NCBI GenBank assembly: GCA_028673005.1
Contig: CM054115.1
Location: forward strand, 190,906,370 to 190,970,369
DNA length: 64,000 nt
Direction of reading: 5' to 3'
Source: Tanypteryx hageni
Lineage: Eukaryota > Arthropoda > Insecta > Odonata > Petaluridae
The notes below the pieces were generated by a model, which saw only the letters and a program-made list of their open reading frames with translations, was not told where the DNA came from and did not search any database. Below, in pieces: positions 11,036-21,471 of this stretch (within the stretch, counting starts at the first letter, position 1; each line of letters opens with the position of its first letter). A program made the position numbers and the translations under genes.

Positions 11036-11087
11036 ATTATATGTATAGATCATCCATTTTCAAAAATTAGCCGAAAAAAATATTCAC

Positions 11088-11156
11088 ACTTTTGGAATTC
11101 GAACCTCATAATCTCAGCTCCATATCCAAGCGTGCTAACCATTACACCAAATCGTT
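11088..11156 (-). repeat. tRNA-like SINE head (A and B boxes)
   Basis: On the minus strand, GGTGTAATGGTTAGCACG (A box) is followed at about tRNA spacing by GAGGTTCGAATTCC (B box). The flanks do not form a tRNA acceptor stem and the T-arm does not pair well, so this is more likely the head of a tRNA-derived SINE than a working tRNA gene. No body or tail could be delimited. Confidence 0.55.
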
Positions 11157-11639
11157 TGTTAGTATCTTCGATGAAAGTTATGTCCCTCTATATTATAACC
11201 GCACTAATGTGTGTTACAGAAACTATTTCTTATTTCCTTATGAGATAGAACGTTTAAAAAATTCAGACTGATTATTCATGACTTAAAAACAGAGGGAACA
11301 TTGCGAAAACGGGAAAAATTTTATTTGAGTAAATCCCATAAGATTAATATTGGAGGATTGTTGCCATGATGTACGTTTTGAAAACATAAGAGGTAAATGA
11401 GTGTAAGACATCTTTCGTTTGCTTTTTAAAATTACTGATAATTGTTCTGAAAATTAGAAATTTAAACCATCGTACGTGCAATAGAACGAAAATTTATTTT
11501 TCTACCGTAGATTTTCAAAAACGATTCGAATTGACCCATAAAATTGTTTTGAAGACGAACATTTTAAGTTCTTCGAGAATAAAATATTTCGTTGCCAAGA
11601 ACAACCAGCATTGTTGCCGTACACATAAAATTATATAGA

Positions 11640-11890
11640 ACGCAATCGGGAAAACGGAGGAAGACGAAAGTGTTGGGAAAAGAAAGAATGAACGAGAGAA
11701 GGAAGAAGAGAGAGAGAGAAGAGAATGAGAGGGAAAGGAGGGAGAGAATGAGGAGAAGCGGAAGTTTGGGAAAGCGGGAGTTTTTGTGGGAGATACGTAT
11801 ATGGGGAAGTAGAGAGGGCGAGAGAGGGGGGTGAGAGAAGGGGGTGAGAGAGGGAGGGGAATGGGAGGAAGGGAGAGAGAAGCCCGAAAA
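11640..11890. repeat. Purine-rich low-complexity tract
   Basis: GA/GGGA-rich plus strand; the 80-codon Arg/Glu ORF across it is compositional. Confidence 0.7.
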
Positions 11891-11997
11891 TAGGGCTAAA
11901 TATAATTTTCTATCTTAAAGATATGCTGAAATAAAGAGGTTCAGGGTTGCACACGGGCAGCAGACGAATTCACCTCACGAAGCAAGGCACAGGGTTG

Positions 11998-12030
11998 ACG
12001 CGCGTAGCGCGTAGGGACGAAGCCCCTAGT
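11998..12030 (+). mobile_element. Helitron 3' terminus
   Basis: A perfect hairpin ACGCGC-GTA-GCGCGT (11998-12012) is followed 13 bases later by CTAG (12026-12029) and a T. Hairpin, about 10-bp spacer and CTAG-T is the canonical Helitron 3' end. The matching 5' TC end was not found. The helicase fragment at 9465-10459 is on the opposite strand, so this end belongs to a different copy. Confidence 0.75.
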
Positions 12031-12399
12031 ATTAAAATAATAAGCTACATTTGTCCCTCACGCTCGACCGAGAACTATTTGCAACTGACTGTAATGCTAT
12101 TTTAACAAACATTCCGTGTAGGTAGAAGATTGAAATTTGGTAGAAATGTTTGTCTCTTATAGTAAAAGCCAATTACGAAACAAAATCTCAAGAAAGACCC
12201 GGGTCCGACTCCAGTAGATAATTTATATTTATTTATAAGATAAAACGTAAAAACCGATTTTTGGCCTTACAGGCTTTTACTCTTTTACTACGATCTTTGG
12301 ACCTGGACCATTGTAAAGAAAAGTAAATTACGTTTCCTAAACTTATCGTCACATATCGTCTGCGATTCGAAATCGCTCATGTTATAAGTTTACAACCTC

Positions 12400-12850
12400 A
12401 GTGGCGCCGTGATTCGGGAGAAGGCGCAGCGAATCCACGAAACGGCTCGTGAAATGAAAGGAGAGCCATCGAAGGACTGAAAATTTAGTGCTGCTTGATT
12501 TGACATGTTTAGAAAGCGTTCTAATCTGCGCGACGTCAAGTTTTCTGATGAGAGTGCGTCTGCTGACCACCAAACTGCAGAGCGGAACCAGGAAGAATTT
12601 TAAAGGATAATCGAACAGAACGATTGCCAATCCCACCAAGTATTCAATGCTGATGAGGCAGATTTGTTTTGGAAAAGTACGCCACAAGAACCTATATCAG
12701 TAAACGGGAAAAAGCAGCGCCTGCGTTCAATACCGCGAAAGACCGCCCGTCCTTGCTTTTCTGCACCAACGCATAGGGAGATTTTAAGTGTAAACCAATG
12801 CTGGTTTACCGCACAGAGTACCTCAGGGCGTTAAAGGGTAAGCTCATCGT
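12400..12850 (+). pseudogene. Tigger/jerky-like transposase, N-terminal and first DDE part
   Basis: The translation from 12400 includes SGAVIREKAQRIHE, typical of the CENP-B-type DNA-binding region. It then reaches FSDESASAD and QVFNADEADLFWK, the first catalytic Asp block (usual form FNADETGLFWK). After a frameshift near 12680 it continues RTYISKREKAAP, LLFCTNA-stop-GDFKCKPMLVYR and ALKGK. Stop codons interrupt at several points (after PSKD, FSAA, EEF and CTNA). This is a clear DDE_1 superfamily match by pattern, and a decayed copy. Confidence 0.85.
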
Positions 12851-12969
12851 ATAGCACGCTCAAAATGTCATACCAAACAATCAGGCAGCAATAGAATTCC
12901 GTTTTTTAAACTGTTCACTTATTTCTTGTTGATCGATAGCGATTGTATGTTTTTTTTCTGTGGCTCTTT

Positions 12970-13055
12970 CGATTTTTTGGCGCCCCCTAGACTTCGATGC
13001 CCCTAGCCAATGCCACATTGGCTCGCCTCTTAAGCCGGTCCTGGTGGTAGCCCTG
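12970..13055. mobile_element. hAT-like right end (remnant)
   Basis: Reverse-complemented, the segment starts CAGGGCTACCACCAGGACCG and reaches CTAGGGGGCGCCAAAA, a layout common at hAT non-autonomous ends. It lies where Tigger coding sequence breaks off. No left partner or 8-bp duplication could be matched. Confidence 0.45.
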
Positions 13056-13829
13056 CATTTTGGATTCGTTCTAAACATGTTCATTTCGTTTTCCCATTCT
13101 ATACTCGCCCTTCAAACGAAATTTCTTTGAAATCGACTCAGCCAATACCTTCCAAATTCAAAGTTACATAAAAATTCTAACCTTGATATTGTGGTAGATC
13201 TGTTTAGTCAACCCGTTTGAAATATGATATTTTCAGCAATTACGAAAAGCACTAATGACCACAGAAATCTAATACATTTAGGCATTGAAAGAGAGGCTTC
13301 ATTTGCGAGAGATTGGTAATATTATGATTACACGTCGGCGGCCAAATCTGCCCCTGGCATCAACACAAAATTTAGTATTTGACATTTTTATTGTATCGTT
13401 AATATATGATAAGATTTTAACTGAAATTTGTCAAACGGAAGTTGACGCCTTGGATCACTCCGTTCATGTCATGCATCTTCTTCATTACTTCATTTACGTC
13501 ATTTATTAAATTATTTTTCTTATAATGATTTTTCATGAGATATCTAATTCGTTTCTTCTAAATAGAGTGTGTCGTCTCCACCAAAGATAGCTCCGTTAAA
13601 TTGGTCCATTAATGTAACTTATTTTTCGTTAGCGTTATTTGTATAGCCTTGAAGATGCGAGATTCGTAAAAAGAATTCGATAAAAAACGAAAAAACTATA
13701 TTTCTTACTTTGTTTTCAATATATCATTTGAATCATTTAATATATATTTCTTTCTGTGCGGGAAAAGACATACTATAAGCTATATTCCACGAATAGACAC
13801 AGATAAGATTTTTTTACGATACCGGCAGG

Positions 13830-13897
13830 CCAACTGGTAAATTTTCTCTTATTAAGGTAATTTTGGCACGCGAGCTAGAAAAGGTTCGCCATCACTG
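13830..13897. mobile_element. hAT-like right end (remnant)
   Basis: Reverse-complemented, it begins CAGTGATGGCGAACCTTTTC followed by GCTCGCGTGCCAAAATT, a well-known hAT terminal pattern. Tigger coding sequence resumes immediately after it at about 13899. The candidate duplication to its right is TCCAATTT; the left partner is missing. Confidence 0.6.
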
Positions 13898-13898
13898 T

Positions 13899-14003
13899 CC
13901 AATTTCTTGGTAATGCTCCTTGTCATCCATCTGTGGTTTTGCAAAGTATAAACCCGGATGTGCAGGTTGTGTTTATACCATCATACACGACTTCCATACT
14001 CCA
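13899..14003 (+). pseudogene. Tigger transposase, second catalytic region
   Basis: The frame at 13900 reads FLGNAPCHPSV then VQVVFIPSYTTSILQA. This corresponds to the LLLDNAPGH and VVFLPPNTTSLLQP blocks of Tigger/jerky transposases. The catalytic Asp before Asn-Ala-Pro is Gly here. The frame is cut after LQA by the LTR at 14008. Confidence 0.8.
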
Positions 14004-14007
14004 AGCG

Positions 14008-14690
14008 TGTGGCGATTTTTCCCTTCCCCCCTTTTCCTATCGCACTTATCCGATAGCACTTTCGCCGATATTTGTGCATCGCCGGACATGGCCTCGCCCT
14101 CAGTACGCCACGCCCTGCGAGTACCTGCCTGCTTTATATACACTAAGTACCACTCACCTTCCTAACCTTTCCTCTTTACTTCGGTTATGTAAGGACAACA
14201 AAGAAGCAGCCAATAAACGGTGACAAAACCACCATTTCAAAAGACCCGCCTGACGCCATTCCCCTCCCCTCCACTGAAAGTTCCTCCCTCCGGCGTCAGG
14301 TGATCTTCCATTACGAGGATTCGCGCGCGCTCACGACTTGTGGCTGATTCACCTGGACCATGAGCCTTCGAAGAGATCGCCGCTTACTTCCTCAAGTGGA
14401 CAGTGATATACCAGGCAGTTGAAGACACTATTCGGTGTTCGAGTGGACATTATTATTCCAACAGCTTGAAGAGATTATCGTAATGATATCTGAAGTAATA
14501 TAAGTGACTTTGACCAAGAGAGAAGTTTCGTCTCGAATTGTCCTTCACAGTTAAATTTGTATATCTTTAATGTGATTATTATGTAAAATTTTGTTATATT
14601 CAGCATAGTGTATGGTTCTAATTTAATAAAGCCCATTAGCATATAGCATATAAGTTGATGTTCTTGCATCGAAAATTATTGTTCACTGCA
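14008..14690 (+). repeat. 5' LTR of the inserted retrotransposon
   Basis: It starts TGT and ends CTGCA at 14690, matching the last bases of the whole insertion. It contains a TATA-like TTTATATACA near 14132 and AATAAA-type signals near 14212 and 14624. TTGGAGGCACCGG follows at about 14693, where the primer-binding site is expected. No full second LTR exists for comparison, so the 5' boundary rests on the target duplication. Confidence 0.6.
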
Positions 14691-15179
14691 AATTGGAGGC
14701 ACCGGAGAGATTATCGTTCATATTAGGTTGTTGATTGTCGTAACTGGTTTTTGCTATATTTCCTGTTTACCCGTGATATAGTTCTTTTCGTATTTCGTTC
14801 GTCATTCCGCTTTGACGTTTCACTTGTTCCATCCCCCCAATTCTGCCAATTAAGCATTTGCTCTAGATTTTCGTTGTCTTTCCTCAAATATGTCTAAGAA
14901 ACGAGGTAAATAGGGTGTTACTGTACACGCCGAAGACACCCAGTCTAACGAAGCCAAGATGACGCCCCAATTTTGCGTTTGCGTTAGAATCGCTAATCAT
15001 CTGTTACTTGAAATTCCCCCTTTCCAGGAAACCATCTCTGAGAATTGGTTTACTTTAATATCTCTGTGGCCGAAGTATTGTCTTTGTCGATAATTAGAAA
15101 CATTACTTGCTGATATTGCTATTGTCCAAACTTACGGCTAATTGTCGCCAATTTTTGCTATCCGAAGTTAATCAAAAGG

Positions 15180-15950
15180 TGCCCTGGGAACAGATAATAC
15201 CGAGATAATGGGAAACTTTTGTCTCTAATGGGGATTATGAACGGCTCGTAACTACTAAGATTAAAAGATTCCAATTCCCGCCCGAGTCCCCTCGCGACTT
15301 TCTTTATTGCGTGCAAAGTGCCGCTAAAGCGCTGGGAAAATCGTACTCCAATAACGAGTTTATCGAATTGATACTGGAAGGTTTAAGTCCCATCGTCCAA
15401 TCCACTTTAACTTTCGCTAATCGCCCCCAAACCTTACGGGAGCTGGAATCCCTGATGACTCATGCGGCCAAGGTCATGATGAACCGTCAAGAATACGCAG
15501 CAGTCAACCTCGCTGAATTCACTCCCTTCTCCCACTATGCCACTTGTATCCCCGCCAGAAATCACCTTCTCCTTTTATAATAAGCGCGGACATTCCTCCC
15601 GCACCTGCCGAAGAAGAAGAGAGAGAGAAGATCGTTCCGCGAGGCCACGAACCAATCATCCGGCTATATCATTCACCAACATCGTCGAAAATCTTCAGTT
15701 GTTACTTGTTAATTACGATGTTCATTCCGCAAAGATTAAAGCATTGCTATTTACCGGCTCTTTTCTGTCCCTGCTCAACTACGAGACATGGCGAAAAATT
15801 CCCCGCCGCGGACACTTTCAACGGTGCCTGATCAAATGCCGGAACGTCACCACCCCTCGTTTTGACGAGGTGCATCAAATTGAGGGTTCGTCTTCCAAAT
15901 CTCTCGTGGAGGCATACGTTTTACTTGTGCGACTTACCCGTGCAAATGTT
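15180..15950 (+). pseudogene. Gag and protease remnant of the LTR element
   Basis: An open stretch from about 15200 to 15580 (frame 2) has gag-like features: FPPESPRDFLYCVQSAAK and LILEGLSPIVQSTL, as in Ty3/Gypsy capsid regions. In the overlapping frame at 15537 a zinc-knuckle-like FSFYNKRGHSSRTC keeps the Gly-His and last Cys but has lost the first two Cys. Further on, ALLFTGS occupies the place of the retropepsin DTGS, with the catalytic Asp replaced by Phe. Both key sites are therefore dead. Assignment to Ty3/Gypsy rather than BEL/Pao is by overall pattern only. Confidence 0.65.
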
Positions 15951-16025
15951 CTCCTTCGAATGCCACCAAACAACCAATACTTTTTTCACGGCAATTCTGT
16001 TGCTCCATCGGCTTCGCTGCAAGCG

Positions 16026-16640
16026 CTAGAAGAGGGAGTTATCACGACCTTCATTGCTACTACACCAGGAGGACCATGAGGAAACTTCTCATGGCATAGA
16101 AGGAGAACGCCGATAGTGGCGTCCCAGAATTGTGATGTGAGTTTAACATCATCCACGCAATTGCAAACAACAAAGTATCATGGGATGAAGTCAGCCATTC
16201 AACTTTATATGCAGGATGGAGAAAATTATGGCGCAAAGTTGTGAGCGATGCGCAATGTTTTCCCGCACAAACATCTGAGATTGTGCAGCTGGCATGGGCT
16301 GTGGACGGTGAGGGCTTCGATGATATGTAAGAAGAAGTAATACAAGAATTAGTGAACATGACACAGGAGGAGTTGACCGGGGAAGAAATGCTGCAGATGC
16401 TCGAGTCCCACGAAGAGGAGCATGAAAAGGAGTATCACCTAACACAAGCATTGTTACGGGAAAATTTGCTTGGTTTTTGACAAGCTTGCCAATGTTCACG
16501 TAGAATTAGATTCTAATATTGAAACGTGCTACTGAACAGTGTACACTACCATATCGTCAGCTTTAGAAATCCATGCAGACAACAGCAATGCAGAGACGCA
16601 TTACAGATTACTTCCGCCAACCATCAAGATCAAACGTAAA
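16026..16640 (+). pseudogene. Tigger transposase C-terminal region
   Basis: It continues from the LTR insertion point with EEGVITTFIAT (usual DQGVIATFK), then after a one-base shift TMRKLLMA. Further on come HAIANNKVSWDEVSHSTLYAGWRKLW and an acidic MTQEELTGEEMLQMLESHEEEHEKEY stretch typical of Tigger C-termini. There are several internal stops (for example after LLMA and FDDM). The right terminal repeat of the element follows at 16800-16848. Confidence 0.8.
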
Positions 16641-16854
16641 TTAATTTAAATTAAAGTTTTAATATTGTTTTCTTCTTGTTAATATTATCTTATATTACAA
16701 TTTTTACGTACTAAAAGTATACATATAACTTCCTAAACTCTATGAACAAAACCCTATTTTTCCGTAAATCATTAAATTCACGCAGCGTGTATTCTTGAAA
16801 CGCGGCCGTTTCAGGAACGTTACAACCGCGTTGCGTGAGGGTCTACTGTACTGC

Positions 16855-17145
16855 ACAAAACATATGCTATTAATTAGTTCTACAAGGTCTTTGAAGACTG
16901 TTTCGTTATCAGTTATAATGTACGAGATATAAATAAAAGTTTATTTTTTGTCACCAGTAAAATGAAACTCCCGATTTGATCACGTAAACTATTTATATCG
17001 TTTTCTTAGTATCTTTGTCCCTATGCCCAAAATTACAAATTTCATCAACATCCGCCTAGTTGTTTCTGAGATGAAAAACGCGGACGGACGGACGGACACG
17101 ACCTGACCATGAGGCGTTCTTTTTTACTTATTTTAAAGAACGCCT
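16855..17145 (+). repeat. AGGCGTTCTTT family, 3' fragment (copy 1)
   Basis: It shares with 36062-36293 and 62990-63236 the blocks TTTTTTGTCACCAGT, TTTATATCGTTTTCTTA, AAATTTCATCAACATCCGC, a (GGAC)n run and CACGACCTGACCATGAGGCG. The end is a hairpin, AGGCGTTCTTT...AAAGAACGCCT. It lies directly right of the Tigger end (16850). Confidence 0.75.
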
Positions 17146-17269
17146 AAAAATTTAAGTACACTATTGTAGATTCAGTAATTACCGTAAAAACATTTACACG
17201 CAATTTTTATGCGACAAAAATGAGGTGACAATAAAAATATAATTTACTCAACGGGAGATGTTGCACCGT

Positions 17270-17548
17270 TTTTATCTCGCCATTCGTCTTATACCCGGAG
17301 TATTGCTGGTAGTTACTGCTCTTAGAATGTCTCTTAAACTCAGATCAATCAGTGCTGAGCGTAATGGAGCTTTGTTTAATCTCATAAGAGAGAATGTTTG
17401 TTCACACATGCGATAAATATCCATAACAAATTTTACTTGTATTTTTCACAGTAAAGTAAAGTACCAGCTGAGTTAAATCCTGCCGGGCAACATTAAATGT
17501 GTCGGCGGGCCAAATTTGGTCCGCAAGCCGTATGTTGTGCACCCCTGA
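17270..17548 (-). pseudogene. hAT remnant: C-terminal dimerisation region plus terminal repeat
   Basis: On the minus strand 17432 to about 17275 reads YRMCEQTFSLMRLNKAPLRS then LTDLSLRDILR-like sequence. This matches the SEQ(L/T)FSxMKxxKxxxRxxLxDEHLxxxLR pattern of hAT/ZBED-type C-termini. The right side, 17505-17548, is CAGGGGTGCACAACATACGG when reverse-complemented, a hAT terminal motif next to GGGCCAAATTTGG. The left end was not found, so the element is truncated. Confidence 0.7.
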
Positions 17549-17549
17549 C

Positions 17550-18490
17550 GTATTCCATTACCACGGGAGATAAAAGAATTGCACTACTCATACAAAACGT
17601 AAAAGATAATTTCTCCTGAGTATGTAGAAAGCGGTATTAAACTCAGAATTTGTTGATTTGTTGTAGAATTATCCTATTTTGTCGTATTCACACTGCCACT
17701 GCTGGCGCCAGTGTTGCTATACTTAGGTTTCCGACCGACATTAGAACGAGACGGGATCGCACGGAAAGAAAGCACATTTATCTATCACGAAGGGTAGCTC
17801 TCATTTAAGTCACGCAGGTCATTATAGACTCCACAGTTTGCAACTTAAATTGTCTACCAATCACATGGAGATTCAACTAAAGGCAAAATTATAATTAATG
17901 CACTTTTTACGCTCAGTGGATGGATCATATGATAGACGATTTCGCCGAGTTTTGCGGTCGAATCTAGAACAGTAAAACTTGATTCTTTTGCGTCTTTGAG
18001 GTGAGCCATCAATTGATGTTATAAGTAAAAGTATAATTTATTTTTTTGAGAGTAAAATGGTTGACCCCGGATATCGACGGTCCTCGCATTATAATATAGG
18101 ATGTGATGACATCGAGTAAACGCGTGAACCGTCGTTTGAATCGATTACCGCTTCTCTTCCGAATCGTCGATTGCAGCGTGAGCGCCGGCGGCGGAATTAA
18201 CAGCGAAGAGGTAATCAAAATTCATCGCCAATGGAAACAATAGGAATGATGTGGAAATGAAGGTATGGCAATCGGGTCGTCAGAACAATCCAAATCGCCT
18301 AATCGCTATGTTATCACGTTGAACTGGTAGTTGTCTGCGAGGTATGCTAATCTTATACAGGTAAAGTTTTGCAAGGCTAAATTTAGCAACATATATATTC
18401 CTTACACCAGTTATACTACAGATTGATTCTTTGACGTTTCACTTGGCTACGTCGATCAAGTAGATACGATATATTGATTTATTACCATTT
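17550..18490. other. No recognisable feature
   Basis: Mixed-composition sequence with no long ORF and no terminal structure that I can pair. Confidence 0.5.
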
Positions 18491-18594
18491 CTCAAATGAC
18501 AGCAAAATTTACTGCCGCGGAAGTCACAAAGAACAGTCCACGGAGAAGGAACGACCCTCTAGACCGCAATGCCATCTCTTGCCAGGAAAGCGAA

Positions 18595-18730
18595 CTTGTG
18601 TGTGTGTGGATAGAGGGACTTTGTGGGACGAAGATCGCTGGCGTCGATCCAAAAACCCCAGCCACGCACACACACACGCACGCACGCCCACAGACACGCA
18701 CGCCCACAGACACGCACGCAGCGGGGACAC
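18595..18730. repeat. CA/CACG-rich microsatellite
   Basis: GTGTGTGTG near 18599, then ACACACACACGCACGCACGCCC and imperfect CCCACAGACACGCACG units to about 18722. ORFs across it on both strands are artefacts. Confidence 0.8.
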
Positions 18731-19162
18731 ACGACACTCGTAGAGAGGGGTCCACTTCCTCTAAAGTTCTTTCGAAAACCTCTCTTCTCCCCTCTCTATT
18801 TCTCTCTATCTCCGCACTGATCTTCTGCACAATCCACAGAGGATAAGGGCGGCCGAGACCGAGGAGAGCCAACCCACAAAGAGCGCGATCTGTGGAAGCA
18901 GCACAGGAAGGAAGTCCTTCCGGGTAGTTTCGCTCAATATACCGCGACTGCGGCAGCAATTATGACAAGAAAAAAATTACACCTCCACCTGATGCTCGGG
19001 AGCGTGAAAAACGAACTGGGAGAGAGCAGATGCAGAAGAGTCGCTTTCCTACGCAGGAGAGGTGATTCTCAAAGAAAGGGAAAGAGAGAGGGGAGATAGA
19101 GGGAGAGGGGAAGGAGGGAAGGGATGAAAGGAGGGGAGGGGGAGCGGGAGAAATGGAGAAAG

Positions 19163-19480
19163 ATAGATATCCGTCTTTATTTGGGCGAGATTGGGACAAA
19201 GCAATCTCTTATTCCATCTAACCAATTGTCAATTACAAACAGGAAGAAAGTAACAAAGAACAAAAATAGAATAAAAGAATACATAAAATTAATTACTATA
19301 TAAATACAATGCCAAGTTAGCAGTTTTGGAAATGAAAGGAGGAGATTTTTGTTTGTGGCGAAGAAAAAGTGAAAATTAAAGTATTATTCCCTAAGAAAAA
19401 CCACACTGCAGGGAAACACCCACACAAGAAGGGTGTGTGAAAAACCTAGCGAAGCCTACTTATAGCAATATTTGAAGATT
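19163..19480 (-). repeat. Dispersed repeat R3, copy 2
   Basis: Full-length partner of 1903-2225 in the same orientation, again between purine-rich tracts and again with CCCAAATAAAG on the minus strand next to a short TATC run. High similarity suggests relatively recent activity or conversion. Confidence 0.7.
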
Positions 19481-20225
19481 GAGAGGAGGAAGTGAAGGAG
19501 GGGAGGGGAAGGAGGAAGGGAATAGAGGGGAGTGGGAGGAGGGAGGGGCGAAAGGAAGAGGGGGAGTAGGGGGAGGAGGAGAGAGGTAGGAAGGGAGAGG
19601 ATTGAGGGGAAAAAGGGCGCGCCACTCACTCCTCCCCGCAAGAAGCCTTCAGCCTGTTGACGGATGTAGCGAGCAACAGATACAGACATACAGTCAGACA
19701 GAGAGGGAGAGGGATAGAGAGAGAGAGGGAGAGAGAGAGAGGGAGAGGGAAGGAGGGAGATGGGGAGGAAGATGGGGAGGGGGAGAGAGGTGGAGGGAGG
19801 GGGAGGGAGGGAGAGGGAGGGAGAGGGAGGGAGAGAGAGAGAGGGAGAAAGAGAGAGGCCCTTTTCTCCATCTGGTCTTCCTCTTTGACAGGATCGGGAG
19901 GGGAGAGAGAGGGAGGGGGGAGAGGGAGGGAGGGAGAGGGAGGGAGGGAGGGAGAGGGAGGGGAGGAATGAGGAGGAATGGGGAGAGAAGGGAGGGAGGG
20001 GAGGGATGGGGAGGGCGGTGGAGGGAGGGGGAGAGAGGAGGAGGGGGAAGGAGAGGGATGGAGGGGGAGGGAGAGGGATGGAGGGGGGAGAAAGGGGGAT
20101 GGGAGGAAGGGGGAGAGGAGGGGAAGGGGGAGAGGAGGGGAAGGGGGAGGGAGGTGGAGGGTGGGGAGGGCGGAGGAGGAAGGGGGAGGGAGGTGGAGGG
20201 AGAGAGAGGGAGAAAGAGAGACTCC
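19481..20225. repeat. Very long homopurine tract with an internal duplication
   Basis: About 740 bp with a plus strand almost entirely G/A, interrupted by two related pyrimidine-containing islands. These are GAGGCCCTTTTCTCCATC... at about 19855-19895 and GAGACTCCTTTTCCACTATC... at about 20217-20258, both running into CTTTTTGACAGGA-type sequence. The islands are about 363 bp apart, so the tract is a two-unit tandem duplication of [purine tract + island]. Confidence 0.85.
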
Positions 20226-20279
20226 TTTTCCACTATCTGGTTTTCCTTTTTGACAGGAGCGTCTCTATGAAGACTCATA

Positions 20280-21308
20280 TGAAATTTTAGTCACAGGGAG
20301 AAGGGTCAAGGGTTAATCAAAGGTTTCCTGTTTCGATGGAGCGGAACTGGTATGTTATAACGACGACCGCGCCTGGCAAGAAAGAGGTTTCCTTTACGTG
20401 ATTTAATTATTATTTCTCAAAATTGAATAAATGTGCGATAGATCATGAACAAATGTAGCCGAAAGTATAAATTTTAATAATATTTTCAAATGAGACTTTG
20501 GACCAAATTGCTAATATACTTCAAAACGGCTGCATAATTATCCTTTCATTTTGCTGTCAGGAAGTCCAGAATAATTCTATTTCCATATTAAAAAGAAGAA
20601 GACATTTTATTTTGAGAGTAACTAGTAAATTTTTATAAATTTTCACACCAATATGGCTTCGTATGGTCACTACAACGTCTTCCTTTATAATTCTGCATTT
20701 TGTTGTAATTTTCCTTGTAGTTTTACGCATCCCTGTTAACGTGCATCTGAAAATTTGTCATTATGTAAATTAGTTCTTTTCGTTTTCCGCTAAATGACAT
20801 GTAAGAAACGTGGTCTTGCTGATTTTGCATTCCAACAAATTTTCATGGTAAGCTCCAAATAATATCGCGATAGCGACGAAATGGAATTCTACCTTAATCA
20901 GTAAAGATGATTCAAGGAATTTTTTGTTCCATAAATTCATTGAAGGAGAGAATTGCTAACAAGGATTCGACTGTAACAGCAAAAAATCCTCGATATTCCG
21001 GATGGAGTATAATAAGGACTGAAAAGGTTAGATCGATAGTGATTGGGTTGGAGGAAGAGGAGGCGAAGTCTGTAAGCGGCACAGAGCCTGCAGTCGGAAA
21101 GTGAAAATGAATTCCAGCCCTTTTGCTTCGCTAAAGGTGATTTATCTTCACCAAACACGAATATTAATGTAAAAGTTAATGCCACGGAACATCGGTCGCT
21201 ATATATAATCATTTGGAAATAATATTTTCAGGAGCTCCTTATGAATTCAGTATCAAGCTTTAGCTATTTCTATCGGATGAAAAAAGCGAAACCAATCTTT
21301 ATTACTGC
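20280..21308. other. No recognisable feature
   Basis: AT-rich. No motif in the short ORFs. It may be unique sequence preceding hAT-B. Confidence 0.45.
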
Positions 21309-21471
21309 CATTCGTGCAGTGGCGTAACTACAAATTTTTGGCCTCCCGCGAAAATTTCCAAACAACCATAGTAAAATCATTTTACACTCGCTTCGAAAAT
21401 GTTCATATAAATGATATGATGTAATTTTTATTATATAATTTTATTTACAAGAGACAGAGGAATAGCATTTC

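Larger units (their letters stand above)
14008..16021 (+). mobile_element. LTR retrotransposon derivative (Ty3/Gypsy-like) inserted in Tigger
   Basis: It begins TGTGGCG and ends CTGCA, and is flanked by AGCG at 14004-14007 and 16022-16025. The Tigger reading resumes exactly after it (LQA then LEEGVI). Inside are a 5' LTR, a primer-binding-like segment, gag and a protease remnant. Reverse transcriptase, RNase H and integrase are absent and the 3' LTR is reduced to a few bases, so a large internal deletion occurred after insertion. Confidence 0.7.
12048..16848 (+). mobile_element. pogo/Tigger-type DNA transposon, split by later insertions
   Basis: The left end CATTTGTCCCTCACGC at 12048 and the right end (reverse-complement CAGTAGACCCTCACGC, ending at 16848) match at 13 of 16 positions. 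Both are flanked by TA (12046-12047 and 16849-16850), as for Tc1/mariner/pogo elements. Three transposase pieces lie in order inside: 12400-12850, 13899-14003 and 16026-16640. Removing the 2.0-kb LTR insertion and about 1 kb of hAT remnants leaves about 1.8 kb, shorter than a usual Tigger (about 2-2.5 kb), so there is also internal loss. Confidence 0.8.

Noticed and set aside
11088..11156. Functional tRNA gene
   Set aside because: A and B boxes are good, but the acceptor and T stems do not pair; a SINE head fits better.
13285..13509. Coding ORF between the two hAT remnants
   Set aside because: 74 codons without motif and no similarity that I recognise to hAT or Tigger proteins.
18474..18959. 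Host exon from the 155-codon minus-strand ORF
   Set aside because: Centred on a CA/CACG microsatellite; Val/Cys/Ala repeats are compositional.
19602..20278. ORFs of 194-222 codons on both strands over the homopurine tract
   Set aside because: Low-complexity Gly/Arg/Glu or Ser/Pro/Leu translations of a purine tract; no domain, no codon structure.
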